NCBI GenBank assembly: GCA_016926455.1
Contig: JAFGOO010000064.1
Location: 1 to 9,178 of the forward strand
Source: Methanosarcinaceae archaeon
Lineage (GTDB): Archaea > Halobacteriota > Methanosarcinia > Methanosarcinales > Methanosarcinaceae
Length of the DNA stretch: 9,178 nucleotides
Direction of reading: 5' to 3'
The position numbers and the translations under genes are program-made. The notes under the pieces were generated by a model. That model was given only the letters and a program-made list of their open reading frames with translations. It did no database searches and had not been told where the DNA came from. This document shows, piece after piece, positions 7,280 to 9,178 of this stretch (position 1 is the first letter of the stretch; every line of letters begins with the position of its first letter).

Positions 7280-8023
7280 TTAAGATAAGTTTTCTTCTCG
7301 CAGGATGAAATAATTCAAAAATAGCCTGCCTTCTTCAGATTCAAACAAAGGGACATCCCAGTTCTGAACTACTTTGGTTCTAGTTGTGGTTGTTCTTTCA
7401 TTGAGAACCGGATTAAAACCGGTGACCTCATATTCATCTTTGTGGACCATTATTCCCCGACGCTGCCATGCCGGCACCTTTGAAAGGTTAATTCCCCGTT
7501 TGAAAAGCAGATCATGGACGTGGCTTCCCTTCTTGCCCATCATGAACGCGGCAGCATCTGCTTCGCTTAATCCCTCTAAACGCATTGTATAATACCCATA
7601 GGAACTGATACAGTTCCGCCATGCTTCACGCTGACGCCATTTCATATATTCATGAATATAATCAAAGTTTACTGGAAGTACCCGCGAATCAAAAGAAATA
7701 GGCTCATCCAGTTTGAGGAGCATGGTCAGAGCACTGCTCATGAAACTTGGAATTACAGAGTCAAGCTTTTCAATGCGACCATCAAAAGACACATCCTGAA
7801 ACAGGAAATTGATCTCATCGGAAAACATGTATGCAAAAATCGGACTCAGACCGCTTTTCTTAAAAAGAAGTTCAACTGCATCTGCCATTGCAGATGCGAA
7901 CCTTTTATCATACGGTTTTTCAAAATTGAGACGTATCAAGGTATTTTTGAAATTCCTGCCGTCAACGCGTATAATTACCGGAGGAACGCAGCGCAGATCA
8001 GCATAGATCTCTCGCTTTTTCAT
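7280..8023 (-). CDS. thg1: tRNA(His) guanylyltransferase / Thg1-like 3'-5' polymerase
   Basis: Adds a guanylate to the 5' end of tRNA(His) (G-1) or repairs 5'-truncated RNA by template-directed 3'-5' addition. The 247 residues match archaeal members. The palm-like catalytic core shows IIRVDGRNF (17-25) with metal ligand Asp21 and MFSDEINFLF (66-75) with Asp69 and Glu70. The family segments WRQREAWRN (129-137) and HDLLFKRGINLSKVPAWQRRG (170-190) follow. Archaeal enzymes of this group are mostly known for Watson-Crick templated addition opposite C73. The start ATG lies eight bases after the PRC-barrel stop with only a weak ribosome site, suggesting translational coupling. The reading frame has no in-frame TAG, unlike the pyrrolysine-containing thg1 reported from Methanosarcina. 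Stop is TAA. Confidence 0.93.
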   Translation of the reverse strand: MKKREIYADLRCVPPVIIRVDGRNFKNTLIRLNFEKPYDKRFASAMADAVELLFKKSGLSPIFAYMFSDEINFLFQDVSFDGRIEKLDSVIPSFMSSALTMLLKLDEPISFDSRVLPVNFDYIHEYMKWRQREAWRNCISSYGYYTMRLEGLSEADAAAFMMGKKGSHVHDLLFKRGINLSKVPAWQRRGIMVHKDEYEVTGFNPVLNERTTTTRTKVVQNWDVPLFESEEGRLFLNYFILREENLS

Positions 8024-8031
8024 AAGCTTTA

Positions 8032-8301
8032 CTACTCTTTTCCTGCTTGATTTTCAGTTTTTTTAAATTTACTGATAACATCCCTGATTATAACTATATC
8101 TCCTGTGGTCACAACCCATCGATACGGTATGATGATCCCTTTGGTCGTAATGTCGAAAAGGTCGCGGTTGACGTTTGATGCTGCAATACCCGTGACTTTC
8201 CGCTCGTTTGCATCAAGTACCACATCGCTTACTTTTCCAACGTATGTTCCTGCATCTGTGTAAATGTTAAGTCCAAACAGTGATGTTATCTCTGCACGCA
8301 T
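8032..8301 (-). CDS. PRC-barrel domain protein
   Basis: Small cytosolic protein of 89 residues made of one PRC-barrel beta-barrel: LNIYTDAGTYVGKVSDVVLD (11-30), KVTGIAA (35-41), GIIIPYRWV (55-63) and GDIVII (67-72). The C-terminal tail is charged (KFKKTENQAGKE). Euryarchaea carry many such stand-alone barrels; in haloarchaea some (CdpB type) take part in FtsZ-based division, but nothing here links this one to division specifically. The start follows GGGGAT closely, with a good TATA box 38 bases upstream. It is the first gene of a probable PRC-barrel-thg1 unit, eight bases apart. The stop is TAG directly followed by TAA. Confidence 0.88.
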   Translation of the reverse strand: MRAEITSLFGLNIYTDAGTYVGKVSDVVLDANERKVTGIAASNVNRDLFDITTKGIIIPYRWVVTTGDIVIIRDVISKFKKTENQAGKE

Positions 8302-8329
8302 GATATCCCCGATCAGTTTTATTTTCCTT

Positions 8330-8339
8330 TTATTTAAAT
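8330..8339 (-). promoter_or_regulatory. TATA box of the PRC-barrel / thg1 unit
   Basis: The minus strand reads ATTTAAATAA, a strong archaeal TATA match, placing transcription start near 8308 and leaving a very short leader. It lies between the gene start and the IS200/IS605-like end at 8348, so the element inserted just upstream of the promoter. Confidence 0.45.
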
Positions 8340-8347
8340 GAATCTAT

Positions 8348-8520
8348 GTGAACCGCCACCCCACAAATAGGCTGGCTTACTGCTTCAAAGAAAACCCGCT
8401 GGGTTCTCCACAGGCTTTAAATATTCCCTACTGAGTACTATTCCTAATTCATTCGGCTTTAAAGGTACTAATATAGAATGGTATTCTTTACAAGACCTAA
8501 AGAGCCTAACGGGTAACAAT
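8348..8520 (-). mobile_element. IS200/IS605 (TnpB) right-end remnant, possible reRNA
   Basis: Read on the minus strand, the stretch ends GAAGCAGTAAGCC, a hairpin GCCAGCC/GGGTGGC (8355-8376, one mismatch) and GTTCAC (8348-8353), the layout I know from archaeal tnpB right ends. A second hairpin AGAACCC/GGGTT-CT lies at 8391-8408. The minus frame before it gives LSREYLKPVENPAGFL, like TnpB tails of the form R-x-x-L-x-P-V-E, then a stop; a shift of frame would continue EAVSQPICGVAVH. No tnpB catalytic domain is present. It may be a decayed end, a small non-autonomous element, or a surviving guide-RNA scaffold. The family is inferred from memory of end sequences. Confidence 0.35.
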
Positions 8521-8573
8521 GATGTATATGGTTTGATTTGATATATATATTTACAAACGTTTGAAGAAATCCA

Positions 8574-8601
8574 TCTACCGTCTGAAAACGGTGGGCTTTT
8601 T
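8574..8601 (-). repeat. Second IS200/IS605-like end hairpin, with T-run on the opposite strand
   Basis: CTACCGT (8575-8581) pairs with ACGGTGG (8588-8594) around CTGAAA: seven pairs including one T-G. On the minus strand it reads AAAGCCCACCG, loop, GACGGTAGATGGA, close in form to the hairpin at 45-66. The minus frame gives KSPPFSDGRW, again like a TnpB tail. On the plus strand the stem is followed by GCTTTTT, so it could act as a terminator for a plus-strand transcript, though no plus-strand gene is seen before it. The surrounding 8521-8686 is AT-rich and otherwise empty. Confidence 0.3.
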
Positions 8602-8687
8602 ACTCCAAAGATGATAAAATTACATATGATTTAACAATATATAGTTTATGAATTGTCCGTCGTGATTACTTCCTTCACTGAGGTGAC

Positions 8688-9178
8688 GGTAGTGTCCCTA
8701 TTTTGCTGTAAATTCGTCCCGTAACCATCTTTCCTTAGTCTTTCATCAATAAATATCTATTTCCTGTGATCCATTCCTCATTGATATCAATCAGTACTGA
8801 CACTACCAGTCTCAATAATGACTCTTCATTCGGAAATGCACCAACTACTTTTGATCTTCTCTTCAGTTCCTTATTGATCCTTTCCATGATATTCGTTGTT
8901 CGAATCCTTTTCCAATGTTCTTTCGGAAATGCTTGATAGTTGTTCAACCCATGCTGGAATCTTTCAATCGTTTCTGATGCTTTCTTCATTTGAGGAGTAT
9001 CCATGTCCGCCACAAATCCTGATACTTTTGTATGATCATCCAGTATTTCCTTTAACTTGACAATAATTTCTTTATGATCCTTCTTAGGTATCTTCTTCAA
9101 CACAGCTCTCATAAAATGAACATGACACATTTGCCAGCTTGCACCTGTAAACGAAGATTCTACTGCTTTCTGAATACC
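8688..9178 (-). mobile_element. IS256-family insertion sequence, transposase 3' side
   Basis: The element contains the transposase below plus about 47 bases of 3' end. GGTAGTGTCCC at 8688-8698 is my estimate of the terminal inverted repeat, because many archaeal IS256-type elements end in GGTAGTGTC-like sequences. The other end lies outside the window, so neither the repeat nor the 8-9 base target duplication can be confirmed. Confidence 0.6.
8735..9178 (-). CDS. IS256-family (Mutator-type) transposase, C-terminal 147 residues
   Basis: DDE transposase cut by the right edge of the window; the frame stays open to base 9178, so the ATG at 9130 is internal. The visible part starts GIQKAVESSF, then WQMCHVHFMRAVL with the C-x-x-H motif typical of IS256, and RTTNIMERINKELKRR holding the third catalytic acidic residue (Glu99 of the visible part). 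The end NEEWITGNRYLLMKD is a normal C terminus, with stop TAA. The first two catalytic aspartates are outside. No frameshift or stop interrupts what is seen, so this half looks intact and possibly recent. Confidence 0.92.
   Translation of the reverse strand, partial: GIQKAVESSFTGASWQMCHVHFMRAVLKKIPKKDHKEIIVKLKEILDDHTKVSGFVADMDTPQMKKASETIERFQHGLNNYQAFPKEHWKRIRTTNIMERINKELKRRSKVVGAFPNEESLLRLVVSVLIDINEEWITGNRYLLMKD

Larger units (their letters stand above)
8302..8734. other. Gene-free stretch between PRC-barrel gene and transposase
   Basis: These 433 bases hold the PRC-barrel promoter (8330-8339), two IS200/IS605-like end hairpins (8355-8376 and 8574-8595), an AT-rich filler at 8521-8570 and 8610-8660, and the presumed IS256 end near 8688. 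No open frame with a plausible start is visible on either strand. It looks like a landing site for successive insertions. Confidence 0.6.

Noticed and set aside
7652..8050. Plus-strand open frame opposite thg1
   Set aside because: It mirrors the thg1 coding frame and its translation has no family resemblance.
8466..8490. Short inverted repeat AGAAT-GGT-ATTCT as an operator or CRISPR-type repeat
   Set aside because: Only five pairs, present once, in AT-rich DNA; no repeated spacing anywhere in the window.

Overview
The window reads as chromosomal DNA of a methanogen-type euryarchaeon, most likely Methanosarcinales or a relative. Reasons: an archaeal-type tyrosyl-tRNA synthetase, an archaeal Drg/Obg GTPase, a Thg1-like tRNA(His) guanylyltransferase, a MoeA fused to a substrate-binding-protein-like domain, a PRC-barrel mini-protein, TATA-box promoters, and a tRNA without an encoded CCA end. 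The taxon is inferred from protein resemblance only; no marker here fixes the genus.

Left part (1-1218): a minus-strand tRNA-Arg(UCU) gene stands back to back with plus-strand ilvE, a branched-chain aminotransferase. A small hairpin 3' of the tRNA resembles the right end of an IS200/IS605 (TnpB) element. Positions 1219-1488 hold a TATA box, T-tract and long presumed leader in front of moeA. Middle plus-strand genes (1489-4587): moeA (molybdopterin molybdenumtransferase plus PBP-like domain), then drg with its own TATA box.

From 4616 to 8301 all genes are on the minus strand. In transcription order they are a PRC-barrel protein, thg1, tyrS, an unrecognised coiled-coil protein of 381 residues, and gdx (guanidinium exporter of the SMR family). 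PRC-barrel and thg1 are 8 bases apart and probably co-transcribed. thg1 and tyrS both act on tRNA, at tRNA(His) 5'-end maturation and tRNA(Tyr) charging. gdx converges on drg.

Right part (8302-9178) is the accessory region: two more IS200/IS605-like end hairpins with no intact tnpB, then the 3' part of an IS256-family (Mutator-type) transposase that runs off the window. I found no CRISPR array or defence operon. The items best worth a second look are the three TnpB-type end remnants (possible guide-RNA fossils), the unrecognised coiled-coil protein, frequent TAG stops with an amber-free thg1, and the long moeA leader.
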